Assembly (NCBI RefSeq): GCF_000758525.1 | Contig: NZ_CP009241.1 | Coordinates: forward strand, 7,235,501 to 7,299,500 | DNA: 64,000 bases | Source: Paenibacillus sp. FSL H7-0357 | GTDB taxonomy: Bacteria; Bacillota; Bacilli; Paenibacillales; Paenibacillaceae | Direction: 5' to 3' | Shown here: piece by piece, positions 7,361 to 15,975 of the stretch | Layout of the letters: every line of letters starts with the position of its first letter | Position numbering within the stretch: the first letter of the stretch is position 1 | Translations under genes and position numbers: made by a program | Notes under the pieces: generated by a model | Databases searched by the model: none | What the model was told of the DNA's origin: nothing | The model's input: only the letters and a program-made list of their open reading frames with translations

Positions 7361-9238
7361 GTGTCATCCCTTACTATTAAACGATGGTTGGTTAAACCAT
7401 TTGTATTCTTCACTATCATCTTCATTCTCAAAAGCTGTCTGGCTTGGGGTGTAATCTTTGGAGATTTATTGCCTTGGAAAACAATATTAACCGAAATTCC
7501 TTTTGTCTGGGCGCTTTTTTGCCTTATTGAGCGTTTTGCCTCCAAACGGAAGCTTGGTTATTATATGACCGTCAATCTGCTCGTTACCGCGATCTTTTTC
7601 GCCGCTATTATGTACTTTAAATATTACGGAGTTATTGTCACTTACCATGCGGCAGAGCAGGTGAACCAAGTCACTGCTGTCCGCAACAGCGTATTTTCAC
7701 TGATGGACCCGTACTATCTGCTGATATTTGCTGACATCATCATCCTGGGCATCTATTTCTTCTTTAATAAGAAGGGCCGGACGTATAAAAAGGATAATAT
7801 TAACCGCTGTGACCACCGCCGCAACGGCAAGCTTTCCTTTAGTGTGCTGTTCGCCGTTTCCTTCGCACTCTGCTTGTTCAATATACTGCCCAATAAGGCC
7901 AGTATGAATGAGATCAAGAAAGCGCAGGAGATGGGTATCCTCAATTATGAGGCTTATACCATTTTTGCTCAAGATAAAACCGAGCTTGTGAACGCCAGTG
8001 AGATTACGCAGGATGCTATCAACAAGCTGAAGGGAATTGATCCCGCAGCTGTCTCCCCGCTTCAGGGTGCTGCCAAAGGCAAGAACCTGATCATCATTCA
8101 GCTCGAGTCCTTCCAGAGCTTTCTGATGGGGCTAAAAGTGGACGGCCTGGAAATTACGCCGAACCTGAACCGTTTAATGGATGACAGTCTTTATTTCCCT
8201 AACTTCTACCAGATGGTGGGGCAGGGAAATACCTCGGATGCGGAGTTCGTTGTTAACTCTTCTTACTATATTCCGCCGCAAGGTGCCGCTACGATGGCGT
8301 ATGTCGACAAGGATCTGCCAAGTCTGCCGAAATTGCTGCAGGCCAACGGGTATCAGACAGCCACCTTCCATACGAATGATGTGGAATTCTGGAACCGCGG
8401 TGAGCTCTACAGTTCACTGGGCTGGGAGCAATATTACGACCATAAGTTCTTCGGCGATGAAGATGCCTTCTTCTTCGGTTCTTCCGACGAAGTGCTCTAC
8501 CGCCGGTCTGCCGAGAAGCTGAAAGAAATGGATGACAGCAGCAAGCCGTTTTATGCTCAGGTCATTTCCATGTCAGCGCACCATCCGTTCACCATTCCGG
8601 CAGAGAAATATCAAATGAAACTGCCGGAGCGTTATGAGGGCACCTTTGTCGGAGATTATATCCGTTCGCAGAATTATGCCGACTATGCTTTCGGACAATT
8701 TGTTGAAGAGCTCAAAGCAAGTGGCGTCTGGGACAACAGTCTGATCATGGTCTACGGAGACCATATGGGTCTGCCGATTTATTCACTGGACCATGATGAC
8801 AAAGAACTGATGACTGAAATATACGGACATGAATATGAATATTCCGATATGCTCAATATTCCGCTAATCATTCATGCCGGAGACAGCCTCAAGCCACAAA
8901 CTCTGGAACAAGTTGGCGGAGAAATTGATATTATGCCAACGGCTGCCAGCCTGCTGGGTGTCTCCATGGCGAACAATATCCACTTTGGCCAGGACTTGCT
9001 CAGCCAGACATACAATCTGCTGCCGCAGCGTTATTATTTGCCAACCGGCTCTTTCATCTCCAGCTCCGGGCTGTTGATTCCCGGGAACAGCTTTGAAGAC
9101 AATACGCAATATAAACTGGCTGCCGGAGGGAAAACTCCTGCCGGTACCGAAGATGAATATTCCAATGCTTTGCGGTTGCGCCAGCTGTCGGACAGCTATG
9201 TGACCCAATTGCCGGATAAAAAGACCGCCGTAGAATAA
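7361..9238 (+). CDS. ltaS: Lipoteichoic acid synthase family protein
   Basis: 625 residues. I choose GTG 7361, preceded by AGAAAGAAGG, over the TTG codon at 7295, which has no ribosome site. The N-terminal about 180 residues hold five hydrophobic helices; the rest is an extracellular sulfatase-fold domain. Active-site signatures match LtaS: IIIQLESFQS (metal Glu), QGNTSDAEF (nucleophile Thr) and VYGDHMG (metal Asp-His). LtaS polymerises glycerol phosphate from phosphatidylglycerol onto a glycolipid anchor, using Mn2+. Paenibacillus and Bacillus carry several paralogues, some acting as primases (YvgJ-like) or stress-induced enzymes, so this may not be the main one. Monocistronic, with its own promoter and terminator. 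Confidence 0.88.
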   Translation: MSSLTIKRWLVKPFVFFTIIFILKSCLAWGVIFGDLLPWKTILTEIPFVWALFCLIERFASKRKLGYYMTVNLLVTAIFFAAIMYFKYYGVIVTYHAAEQVNQVTAVRNSVFSLMDPYYLLIFADIIILGIYFFFNKKGRTYKKDNINRCDHRRNGKLSFSVLFAVSFALCLFNILPNKASMNEIKKAQEMGILNYEAYTIFAQDKTELVNASEITQDAINKLKGIDPAAVSPLQGAAKGKNLIIIQLESFQSFLMGLKVDGLEITPNLNRLMDDSLYFPNFYQMVGQGNTSDAEFVVNSSYYIPPQGAATMAYVDKDLPSLPKLLQANGYQTATFHTNDVEFWNRGELYSSLGWEQYYDHKFFGDEDAFFFGSSDEVLYRRSAEKLKEMDDSSKPFYAQVISMSAHHPFTIPAEKYQMKLPERYEGTFVGDYIRSQNYADYAFGQFVEELKASGVWDNSLIMVYGDHMGLPIYSLDHDDKELMTEIYGHEYEYSDMLNIPLIIHAGDSLKPQTLEQVGGEIDIMPTAASLLGVSMANNIHFGQDLLSQTYNLLPQRYYLPTGSFISSSGLLIPGNSFEDNTQYKLAAGGKTPAGTEDEYSNALRLRQLSDSYVTQLPDKKTAVE

Positions 9239-9262
9239 CACAGGCGGATTAAACAGCAGTAC

Positions 9263-9302
9263 AAAAAGAGCCGCACTCCAACTGGGAGCGCGGCTCTTTT
9301 TG
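9263..9302. terminator. Bidirectional terminator between ltaS and the MarR gene
   Basis: AAAGAGCCGC...GCGGCTCTTT stem closed by CTCC/GGGAG, with A-run on the left and T-run on the right, so it can stop transcription from both convergent genes. Confidence 0.85.
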
Positions 9303-9321
9303 TATCCCTAGGCCAATCACG

Positions 9322-9753
9322 TTATCGTTCCTGCTGCTCAAGGAACCGGTAATAGTCCGCGAAGTTCTGCAGTTCCTCCGGCTTGAGGATTGATAAATGT
9401 TCAGCAAGCAGCAGCAGCGAACGGTACTGCGCTTCCTCCAGCAGCTCCTGACCCTTGGCTGTCAGAGTCACAATAACTGCTCTGCGGTCATTCTCATCCG
9501 GCTCGCGTGCGATAAGTCCCAGTGCTTCTAACCTGTCCAGCATGACTGTAACCGCACTGGACTTCACCTCAAGCTTATCGGCCAGTTGGATCACCCGTGC
9601 TTTTTTCTCCTGTGCGATCATGCGCAAAAGTCCGAATTGCGGTACAGTTAGACCGATTTCTTTATGCAATGACATCTGTGAAGTGATTTTACGCTGCACC
9701 CTCCACATAGACAATCCTACGGCTTCAATCAACGGATCGATTTGTTGCGGCAT
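9322..9753 (-). CDS. MarR-family transcriptional regulator
   Basis: A 143-residue winged-helix protein. The recognition region LADKLEVKSSAVTVMLDRLE (around residues 57-76) and the wing LIAREPDENDRRAVIVTLT are typical MarR features; the flanking helices form the dimer interface. Start ATG 9753 is preceded by GGGAG at an 8-base spacing. MarR proteins bind inverted repeats as dimers and usually repress a neighbouring gene until a small ligand or oxidant binds. No cysteine is present, so a thiol-oxidation switch is unlikely. The upstream neighbour is a chemotaxis receptor on the other strand (start about 250 bases away), and it is not clear that this is the target. Confidence 0.85.
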   Translation of the reverse strand: MPQQIDPLIEAVGLSMWRVQRKITSQMSLHKEIGLTVPQFGLLRMIAQEKKARVIQLADKLEVKSSAVTVMLDRLEALGLIAREPDENDRRAVIVTLTAKGQELLEEAQYRSLLLLAEHLSILKPEELQNFADYYRFLEQQER

Positions 9754-10000
9754 CCCTTTCAGCTCCCAGTCCGTTAGTCCTGCCTTAAGCGTACCATTTC
9801 GGCAGGTGATGATTCAATGCTTTTGTCTTTTTGGACATGATCAGAGTCATTGCAAAAGTGATTTTTTTAGGAAAAGTCTGCATTTTTCGACACAAAAATA
9901 CTACATTCTAGCTACTGCTCTAAGAGCCGCGATACGCTATAATCGTAGCAGTGAACAGTGATTCACTGAATACATTTAGTCAGGGCTGGTGGTACGAGTC

Positions 10001-11695
10001 ATGAAATTGGCAACAAAGTTAACTTGGATGATGCTTATTGTGTTACTTCTTGTCGGATCATCCATCGGGTTCTTCGGATACCGCGCGGCTTACAGACAGG
10101 TGGATGAAGCTGCAGGTATCGAACTGGTAGGCTGTGCGAACATTACTACCGGCCTAGTAGATCCCGCTGACATATCGGCACTAGTGTCAGGTGACAGCAG
10201 CAAGGTGGCCGCTGTAGAAGACCGGATCAGCTGGATTATTAACCATAAACCGATTTTCAAGGAAGCATTCATCCTATCCTTGGACGGTACTGTGCTTGCC
10301 GCAGACAAAAGCTTCAAAGAAAGAGGCTATAAGGCCGGCGACACTTTCTATTTTTCGGATAAAGATAAAGAAATGATTACTTCCATGAAGCATTCCGCAT
10401 ACTCCAAAGTTTATACATATCAAGGCACCTCCCTCAAAACCGGGTACGGCCCCATTTATCAGGATCATGACCCCACGAAGCCCATTATCGCACTTATGGC
10501 CATCAATTTTGACGGCCCGCTGATTCAGACGCGTACGAGGGACATCATCGTTCAGCCTTTCATTATCGGCGCATCCATACTGGTAGTAGCTATTATTGCC
10601 GCTTATTTGGCCATCCGGCGCATGGTTAGACCGCTCACCAAACTATCCAGTTCAGTTAACAACGTGGCTAAGGGCGATTTGACCCGTGAACCGCTCCTGT
10701 TCAAGAGCAAGGATGAAATCGGCACCTTGGCCCGCGACTTTAACGAAATGACGTCGAGCCTGCGCTACCTCATCACCCAGGTCAATGATACCTCCATGCT
10801 GGTGGCCTCTTCCTCCCAGGAACTCTCATCAAGCGCGCAGGAAACGAACCGGGCCGGAGAGCACAGTGTCAATGTCACCCTTGAGCTTGCCGATGGTGCC
10901 CATACGCAGCTGGACAATCTGGAAGGAAGCTATAAAGCTGTGCAGGACATGTCCCGTTTTATTACCGAGATTGCCGACAATGCGGACAGCGCCATGAATA
11001 ATGCTGCCAGCAATGCACTGAAGGCCCGGACAGGCCGGGAAGCGATGGATTCCACCACCTCGCAAATGCAGGTAGTCAGCGGCAGCATTACCAATTTGTC
11101 TGCTATTATTGATACGCTGGCCAGTCATTCCAAGGAAATTGAGAGTATCGTCAGTACGATTGCCAGCATCGCTGAAGAAACCAACCTGCTGTCATTGAAT
11201 GCAGCGATAGAGGCCGCCCGGGCCGGTGAAGAGGGCCGCGGCTTTGCCGTAGTTGCCGGATCCGTCCGCAAGCTTGCTGAACGCTCAGCTAAATCAGCAG
11301 GTCAAATTGGCGATTTGGTCAGTCTCATTGTAAATCAGATGGACAAGGCCGGAGAAACCATGAGACGTTCCACGGATGAAATGCAGCAGGGCAGAGAAAT
11401 GATCATGTCTGCCGGGCAATCCTTCTCCGAGATAGAGGTTTCCGTCTCTGATATGTCTTCCCAAAGCCAGCAGATTTCGGAGACTGTCCGTGAACTGGCG
11501 CTGATCTCCGACGGGCTCGTGACCGCGATCCAGAATATTGTTGCAGTATCGAATCAGACTGCTGAAGGCGCCGAGACGTTATCCGCCTCCTCCCAGGAGC
11601 AGCTTGCAGCTATGCAAGAGGTTGAGTCCTCCGCTGCGTTCCTTTCTTCACTTGCTGAGAAGCTGCAGGTGCTGGTGGAGAACTTCAAAATCTAA
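10001..11695 (+). CDS. Methyl-accepting chemotaxis protein
   Basis: 564 residues from ATG 10001; GTG 9989 is an in-frame alternative. Layout: membrane helix 1 (about residues 6-25), an extracytoplasmic sensor of about 150 residues that looks like a single Cache domain, membrane helix 2 (about 184-205), a HAMP domain (RRMVRPLTKL to DEIGTLARDFNEM), and a long coiled-coil signalling domain. The hairpin tip reads EETNLLSLNAAIEAARAGE, then GRGFAVVAGSVRKLAE. Most receptors have VVADEVRKLAE here, so the Asp-Glu pair is replaced by Gly-Ser. The domain otherwise looks intact. It signals to CheA/CheW by family knowledge; the ligand is unknown. No che genes are nearby. A TATAAT at 9938-9943 may be its -10. 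Confidence 0.9.
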   Translation: MKLATKLTWMMLIVLLLVGSSIGFFGYRAAYRQVDEAAGIELVGCANITTGLVDPADISALVSGDSSKVAAVEDRISWIINHKPIFKEAFILSLDGTVLAADKSFKERGYKAGDTFYFSDKDKEMITSMKHSAYSKVYTYQGTSLKTGYGPIYQDHDPTKPIIALMAINFDGPLIQTRTRDIIVQPFIIGASILVVAIIAAYLAIRRMVRPLTKLSSSVNNVAKGDLTREPLLFKSKDEIGTLARDFNEMTSSLRYLITQVNDTSMLVASSSQELSSSAQETNRAGEHSVNVTLELADGAHTQLDNLEGSYKAVQDMSRFITEIADNADSAMNNAASNALKARTGREAMDSTTSQMQVVSGSITNLSAIIDTLASHSKEIESIVSTIASIAEETNLLSLNAAIEAARAGEEGRGFAVVAGSVRKLAERSAKSAGQIGDLVSLIVNQMDKAGETMRRSTDEMQQGREMIMSAGQSFSEIEVSVSDMSSQSQQISETVRELALISDGLVTAIQNIVAVSNQTAEGAETLSASSQEQLAAMQEVESSAAFLSSLAEKLQVLVENFKI

Positions 11696-11702
11696 TTCTA
11701 AT

Positions 11703-11742
11703 AAAGCAGCAAGTCTCAACAAGAGACTTCGCTGCTTTTTTA
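11703..11742 (+). terminator. Terminator after the chemotaxis receptor gene
   Basis: AAGCAGC-AAGTCTC pairs with GAGACTT-C-GCTGCTT (one bulge), followed by a run of T. Confidence 0.85.
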
Positions 11743-11763
11743 ATGCAACAGACTAAACAAGTG

Positions 11764-11846
11764 GAAACGGCTTCGCCGTCCTCAAAGGACGGTATCCGTT
11801 TCAGCGAGAAATAGAAGGATAATTTATAGCGTGAAGCATATAAATT
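11764..11846. repeat. Two-hairpin intergenic palindromic element
   Basis: First hairpin: GAAACGG (11764-11770) with CCGTTTC (11796-11802), and inside it CCGTCC (11776-11781) with GGACGG (11787-11792). Second: AATTTATA (11821-11828) with TATAAATT (11839-11846). It has no coding potential. From memory it resembles a short palindromic repeat scattered between genes in Paenibacillus genomes; no second copy is seen in this window. It abuts the left side of the insertion sequence. Confidence 0.55.
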
Positions 11847-11877
11847 CTGGCGTAATATATAATCCTTGTAGAAAAGG

Positions 11878-11899
11878 AAAATCCCCAGCGACTATCGAA
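11878..11899 (+). repeat. Left subterminal inverted repeat of the insertion sequence
   Basis: Its reverse complement reads TTCGATAGTCGCTGGGGATT followed by TT and matches the right copy (13553-13574) at 15 of 22 positions, with identical TTCG, AG-T-GCT and ATTTT blocks. Confidence 0.45.
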
Positions 11900-11961
11900 G
11901 AAAGAAGCACCTGACAAAGAGCTTCAATCGTACCTACCCTACCACAGGAGGTTGAAGTCGC

Positions 11962-13335
11962 ATGGGGAAATCCCTACACATTCAAGGCTTAAAGGGAACC
12001 AAGTTCAGTCAACAACTACGGGGTGTTAACCTGGAGCAGGTCCTCATCGTTGCTATCGATGCGGCCAAACTCCACCAAAAAGCCCTGATCTGCAATTATT
12101 TCGGCGACATCCTTGCAAAACCCTTTTTCTTTTCCGTCAATCAATCCGGCATGCAGACTCTATACCATGCCATCGAACAAGCGGTGGCCTCCACTGGGGC
12201 CGTACGCCTGTTTTTAGGAATTGAAGCTACTGGCCATTACTATGAAGATATCGTTAGAGAAATGGCCAAGCAAGGCTACCTCGTCCAGATTCTCAACGCG
12301 TATACGACTTTCGAAGAGCGGGCAAGTGCGCTGAACTGGTGTAAAACCGATGACCTCGATCTAGTCGCTATCGCTCATGCGCTGAAGAGCAATAAAGCCA
12401 CCGAGTTTCGTTTGGCCGAGGGCCTTCAACGGCAGTTGCATGTTCTCACCCGGGCCAGACGCTCGGAGATCCGCAAACGCTCCACTCTGCGGATGGAAAT
12501 CCGAACACTCATGGACATCGTTTGGCGCGAATTTCAGGGCTATGCCGACCATCAGAATGGGCGGGCTCGGAAAATCAAGGTGTTTAGCAACTTTTGGGGA
12601 AAGGCCTCCCTTTTCTTCATGGAGCACTATCCACATCCTGCTGCGATTTGTAAGCTGGGGGAAACGGGACTCCGGAGGTTGTCCATCCAGCATAACCTGA
12701 AGCTTCGAGTCGCTGCGATTCGCAAGCTCCTTCTGGTGGCTGCGGAGTCGCTCTCATCTGACGAACAAACGCTTCGTCCCGAACTCCTTCTGCTGCGAAT
12801 GAAGCTGCAGGATCTTCGCGCCTTTGACGCTAAGATCGATACGCTTGAGCAGGAGATCGAAGCCCTTTTGCTTCAGACCGACGGGCGGGTTTTACTTACC
12901 GTTCCAGGCCTTGGCGTTTCCACTGCAGCCGAGCTCTACGCTGAGATTGGCGATGTGTCCCATTACACTCATGCCGGACAGTTGATTAAGAAAGCAGGAA
13001 CGAATCCCGTCGTTAAGCAAACGGGCGGAAGTGCCGGATCTTATGGAAAAATTTCCAAGCAAGGGAACTCTCATTTGCGCTATGTTGCCTACTTAGCCGG
13101 TCGAAGCCTCTGCCTGCATAACCCGGATCTCAAACCGTTTTACGAGCGGTTAAAGAGCCGCGGGAAGCATCCTCGCTCCATTTTTGTAGCTATGGGGAAT
13201 AAGATGCTGAAAATTGCATTTGCGATGCTACGTGACAAGAAGCCCTTTCTCTCCACCAAGCCCTCTTGTCCGTTTGCCAAGGAGATCAATAAGAAGCTCC
13301 GTTTTAGCTGTTTCATTACGCTGGATGTTGCCTGA
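11962..13335 (+). CDS. IS110-family DEDD transposase
   Basis: 457 residues; ATG 11962 has AGGAGG 12 bases upstream. The N-terminal RuvC-like DEDD domain carries IVAIDAAKLHQKA (first Asp), LFLGIEATGHYYE (Glu) and KTDDLDLVAIA (Asp-Asp). Residues about 170-310 are helical and probably form a coiled coil. The C-terminal Transposase_20 domain begins LLTVPGLGVSTAAELYAEIG and ends with QTGGSAGSYGKISKQGNSHL, where one serine should be the recombination nucleophile by analogy to IS621. IS110 recombinases cut and join DNA under direction of a structured RNA from the element's own flank. It is somewhat longer than the usual 300-430 residues. The frame is intact, so the element may be active. Confidence 0.9.
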   Translation: MGKSLHIQGLKGTKFSQQLRGVNLEQVLIVAIDAAKLHQKALICNYFGDILAKPFFFSVNQSGMQTLYHAIEQAVASTGAVRLFLGIEATGHYYEDIVREMAKQGYLVQILNAYTTFEERASALNWCKTDDLDLVAIAHALKSNKATEFRLAEGLQRQLHVLTRARRSEIRKRSTLRMEIRTLMDIVWREFQGYADHQNGRARKIKVFSNFWGKASLFFMEHYPHPAAICKLGETGLRRLSIQHNLKLRVAAIRKLLLVAAESLSSDEQTLRPELLLLRMKLQDLRAFDAKIDTLEQEIEALLLQTDGRVLLTVPGLGVSTAAELYAEIGDVSHYTHAGQLIKKAGTNPVVKQTGGSAGSYGKISKQGNSHLRYVAYLAGRSLCLHNPDLKPFYERLKSRGKHPRSIFVAMGNKMLKIAFAMLRDKKPFLSTKPSCPFAKEINKKLRFSCFITLDVA

Positions 13336-13361
13336 ACAAGCCTGAAATGACTGAACCGGTG

Positions 13362-13507
13362 GGTCTGGGACTGAGGGAAGATCGGATTAAATTCTAGAGG
13401 CCCAGACCTCGTAAATAAGCCTTATCCACCTCGTCCTGTTAATGCGAATTGTACGTTAGATCTCGATCTGCACTCAGCCAGATTGCATAACAGGATTGAA
13501 CACGAGG
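13362..13507 (+). ncRNA. Candidate bridge/seek RNA in the right flank of the insertion sequence
   Basis: Starting 27 bases after the transposase stop there are two strong secondary structures. GGTCTGGG (13362-13369) pairs perfectly with CCCAGACC (13401-13408) around a 31-base loop. Then CCTCGT-CCTGTTA-ATGC (13429-13445) pairs with GCATAACAGG (13485-13494) and ACGAGG (13502-13507), with an inner ATCTG/CAGAT stem. Two stems with large internal loops are what IS110/IS1111 guide RNAs look like, one loop binding donor DNA and one binding target. RNA boundaries are a guess; expression is not shown. Confidence 0.45.
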
Positions 13508-13552
13508 CTATTTCCTTTCAAGTTCGAGACCTTCCGGTTCTGTCCATCGCTC

Positions 13553-13574
13553 TTCGTCAGTTGCTAACTATTTT
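13553..13574 (+). repeat. Right subterminal inverted repeat of the insertion sequence
   Basis: Pairs imperfectly with 11878-11899 (15 of 22). The right end of the element should lie within a few bases to the right. From here to 13650 nothing coding is seen. Confidence 0.45.
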
Positions 13575-13654
13575 TTGGAAAACAAAGAGTTAGGTGTGTT
13601 TGAGTTGCTTTTATAGTCAGTTTTAGCTTGTTGACATAGTACGCTTATCTTTGA

Positions 13655-13700
13655 ACAAGAGGCTGGCCATCCTGTTTCTCAGTGATGACCAGCCTCTTGT
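13655..13700. repeat. Long hairpin between the insertion sequence and the MHYT gene
   Basis: ACAAGAGGCTGGCCATC (13655-13671) and GATGACCAGCCTCTTGT (13684-13700) form a 17-bp stem with one mismatch. There is no T-run on either side, so it is a poor intrinsic terminator, though it lies where one is expected for the minus-strand gene ending at 13736. Confidence 0.5.
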
Positions 13701-13735
13701 ATAATACATTGAGCGATATAAAGTTTATGTAGCGT

Positions 13736-15745
13736 CTAAGCTGTATTTTCTATAAACCATTGACCCAGTTCATGAACCGGCATCGGACGGCCGTAATAGA
13801 AACCCTGCATTACCCGGCAGCCGAGCGATTGCAGCAGTTCTATCTGTTCAGTTGTTTCTACGCCTTCGGCGACAACCTCCATATTGAGATTGCTGGCAAT
13901 CGCAATAATATTGCTGATAATCGCTTTTTTCGAATGCATTTTACTTTTGCGGATAAAGACCTGATCAATCTTAAGTGTATTGACCGGAATCTCATCCAGA
14001 TTACCAAGTGAAGAGAACCCTGTACCGAAATCATCGAGCGATACACGCACCCCGAGATTCCGCAGCTTGGAGAGCTGTGCTACCGTCTCCTCCATATTGT
14101 TCATTGCGATGGATTCCGTGATCTCCAGTTCGAGGAAATGCGGCTCCAGACCAGAGCGCGTAAGCGCCTCCTCCACCACATCATACAGGCCTCCGCCTTC
14201 AAACATCCGGGCCGACATATTGATGGATACAGGAACATTCGCTACCTCAGCCCTGTGCCACAGCATATTCTGGCCGCATACATCATGCAGCATCCAGTAC
14301 GTAATCGGCACGATAAGGCCCGTCTCTTCGGCAATCGGTATAAACTCTGCCGGAGAGATGATCCCATGCTCCGGATGCCTCCAGCGCAGCAGCGCCTCCA
14401 GTCCAACAGTGACGTTCATAAATGAATCCCACTTCGGCTGATAAACCACCATAAATTCAGAGCGGGCCAGCGCCTTGCGCAGATCCTTCTCCAGTGACAT
14501 CCGCCGCAGCTGGTGGCGGTTCATCTCCTGGTCGAACACACTGAATTTATTTTTGCCGGAATCCTTGGAGGTGTACAGCGCGGTATCCGCGGCTCTCATC
14601 AGTGCAGAGCGGTCCGTGCCATGTACAGGAGCCAGGCTGATTCCGACACTCGCTGTAACATACAGCTCATTGCCCTTAATGCTGTAGGACTTCTTAACCT
14701 CCCGCAATACATGCTCTGCCATGTCCTGAGCATTCTCTAATGTACAATCCGGCAGCGCAATCAGAAATTCATCGCCACCCATCCGAAAGACCTTGCCCTG
14801 GCAGCCTACACAACACACCAACCTGTCTGCAACCTCCTGCAGCAGCTCATCGCCGATGTCATGTCCCAGCGTGTCGTTGATCGACTTGAACCGGTCCAGA
14901 TCGACAAAAAACACCGCACCCGAGTTCACCCCAAAGAACTCATCCAGAAAGTAACGCTCCAGTCCATGCCGGTTCGGCAGCTCGGTTAAAGGATCATGAT
15001 AGGCCATCTTTTCCAGAATATGCCGGTCCAGAAACACGGCGCCTCCAGAAATTGCGAGTATAAACAGAGTTACCAGCGATACCCCTGTCAACAGAATGAA
15101 ATCCGTCTCCATCAGAAAGGGCTTAGCCCCAAGCCGGCTGTTGAGCTCGAAGCGGCTTGCACTCAGGCTGATATAATGCATTCCGGTTACCGCAAACCCG
15201 ATGAACAACGAGGAGCAGAGCTTCCAGGCACTGAAGCCGGTGTAATCCTTAAACTTGCGAAACAGAAATACAGCGATGTAAGAAGCCAGAAGAGCAATCA
15301 TCATAGATATGCCCTGAGCCATTGGCTCATAGTGAAGTCTGCCGTCCATCTCCATAGAGGACATTCCGACATAATGCATGGCGGAAATTCCGCCGCCCAG
15401 AATGAAGCCGGAGGCCAGCAGCCTGAGCAGCCGCTGGCGGGGTGCTACCGCAATCCCCAGGGCCAGAAAACTGGAAAGGATGCTGATCAGCAGGGACAAC
15501 ACCGCTCTGCCCGGATGATAACCGACTTCAAACGGCAGGCGGCTGGCCATAATGCTGACAAAATGCATCGCCCAGATTCCGCTGCCCAGCACACATGCCC
15601 CCGACAGCAGCCACAAACGCCGGATCTTGCCCGTAGAATGGGAAACCTGTGAAATCAGATTAAGCGCTGAATAGGCCGCGGTTGCCGCCAGCACGAAAGA
15701 TAGCAAAACAATCCAAATGTTATAGTGGATTCCCATTTGATCCAT
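13736..15745 (-). CDS. MHYT-GGDEF-EAL membrane c-di-GMP enzyme
   Basis: 669 residues from ATG 15745, chosen because AAGAGG lies 6 bases upstream; an upstream GTG at 15760 has no such site. The N-terminal about 240 residues are an MHYT sensor: seven hydrophobic segments with IWAMHFVSIM, ISAMHYVGMS and VTGMHYISLS, thought to bind metal and sense a gas or redox state. The GGDEF domain has an intact FRMGGDEFLIAL; no RxxD inhibitory site precedes it. The EAL domain keeps the key residues: GLEALLRW, SINMSAR, LEITES, SLDDFGTGFSS, LKID and VAEGVET. It could therefore make and degrade c-di-GMP; which activity dominates is not evident. Monocistronic. Confidence 0.9.
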   Translation of the reverse strand: MDQMGIHYNIWIVLLSFVLAATAAYSALNLISQVSHSTGKIRRLWLLSGACVLGSGIWAMHFVSIMASRLPFEVGYHPGRAVLSLLISILSSFLALGIAVAPRQRLLRLLASGFILGGGISAMHYVGMSSMEMDGRLHYEPMAQGISMMIALLASYIAVFLFRKFKDYTGFSAWKLCSSLFIGFAVTGMHYISLSASRFELNSRLGAKPFLMETDFILLTGVSLVTLFILAISGGAVFLDRHILEKMAYHDPLTELPNRHGLERYFLDEFFGVNSGAVFFVDLDRFKSINDTLGHDIGDELLQEVADRLVCCVGCQGKVFRMGGDEFLIALPDCTLENAQDMAEHVLREVKKSYSIKGNELYVTASVGISLAPVHGTDRSALMRAADTALYTSKDSGKNKFSVFDQEMNRHQLRRMSLEKDLRKALARSEFMVVYQPKWDSFMNVTVGLEALLRWRHPEHGIISPAEFIPIAEETGLIVPITYWMLHDVCGQNMLWHRAEVANVPVSINMSARMFEGGGLYDVVEEALTRSGLEPHFLELEITESIAMNNMEETVAQLSKLRNLGVRVSLDDFGTGFSSLGNLDEIPVNTLKIDQVFIRKSKMHSKKAIISNIIAIASNLNMEVVAEGVETTEQIELLQSLGCRVMQGFYYGRPMPVHELGQWFIENTA

Positions 15746-15975
15746 AGTTGACCTCTTCACCGGTTATATTATCATTATCGCTGTCATGTATTCTCAAGTA
15801 TAAAATCAATATACGAGTATCAGATAAACGGAAGAGTGTGTAAAGATTATAGGTGATCCCTGAGAACTAACTTTAGGTGTATTCTACCTTTTATTTGGAA
15901 ATCTGTCTAAGTAAATACTGGAACTTGAACCCCTTTTTTAAGGATGGCAAAAAATGTCCATATTTGCCTGCTGTC

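Larger units (their letters stand above)
11868..13584 (+). mobile_element. IS110-family insertion sequence, IS1111-like layout (ends approximate)
   Basis: About 1.7 kb: a 457-codon DEDD transposase with roughly 90 bases on its left and 250 on its right. An imperfect inverted repeat lies near both ends: 11878-11899 and 13553-13574, 15 of 22 positions matching when one arm is reverse-complemented. IS1111-group elements of the IS110 family have such subterminal repeats, no target duplication, and the guide RNA on the right-hand, downstream side; IS110-group elements have it on the left. The long structured right flank here fits IS1111. Exact ends cannot be fixed without an empty site. Confidence 0.7.

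Noticed and set aside
11962..13335. Transposase gene as a decayed pseudogene
   Set aside because: The frame is full length with all four DEDD positions and the C-terminal motif, so it is intact.
13655..13700. Long hairpin as intrinsic terminator for the MHYT gene
   Set aside because: Stem is strong but neither strand has a T-run; kept as a repeat only.
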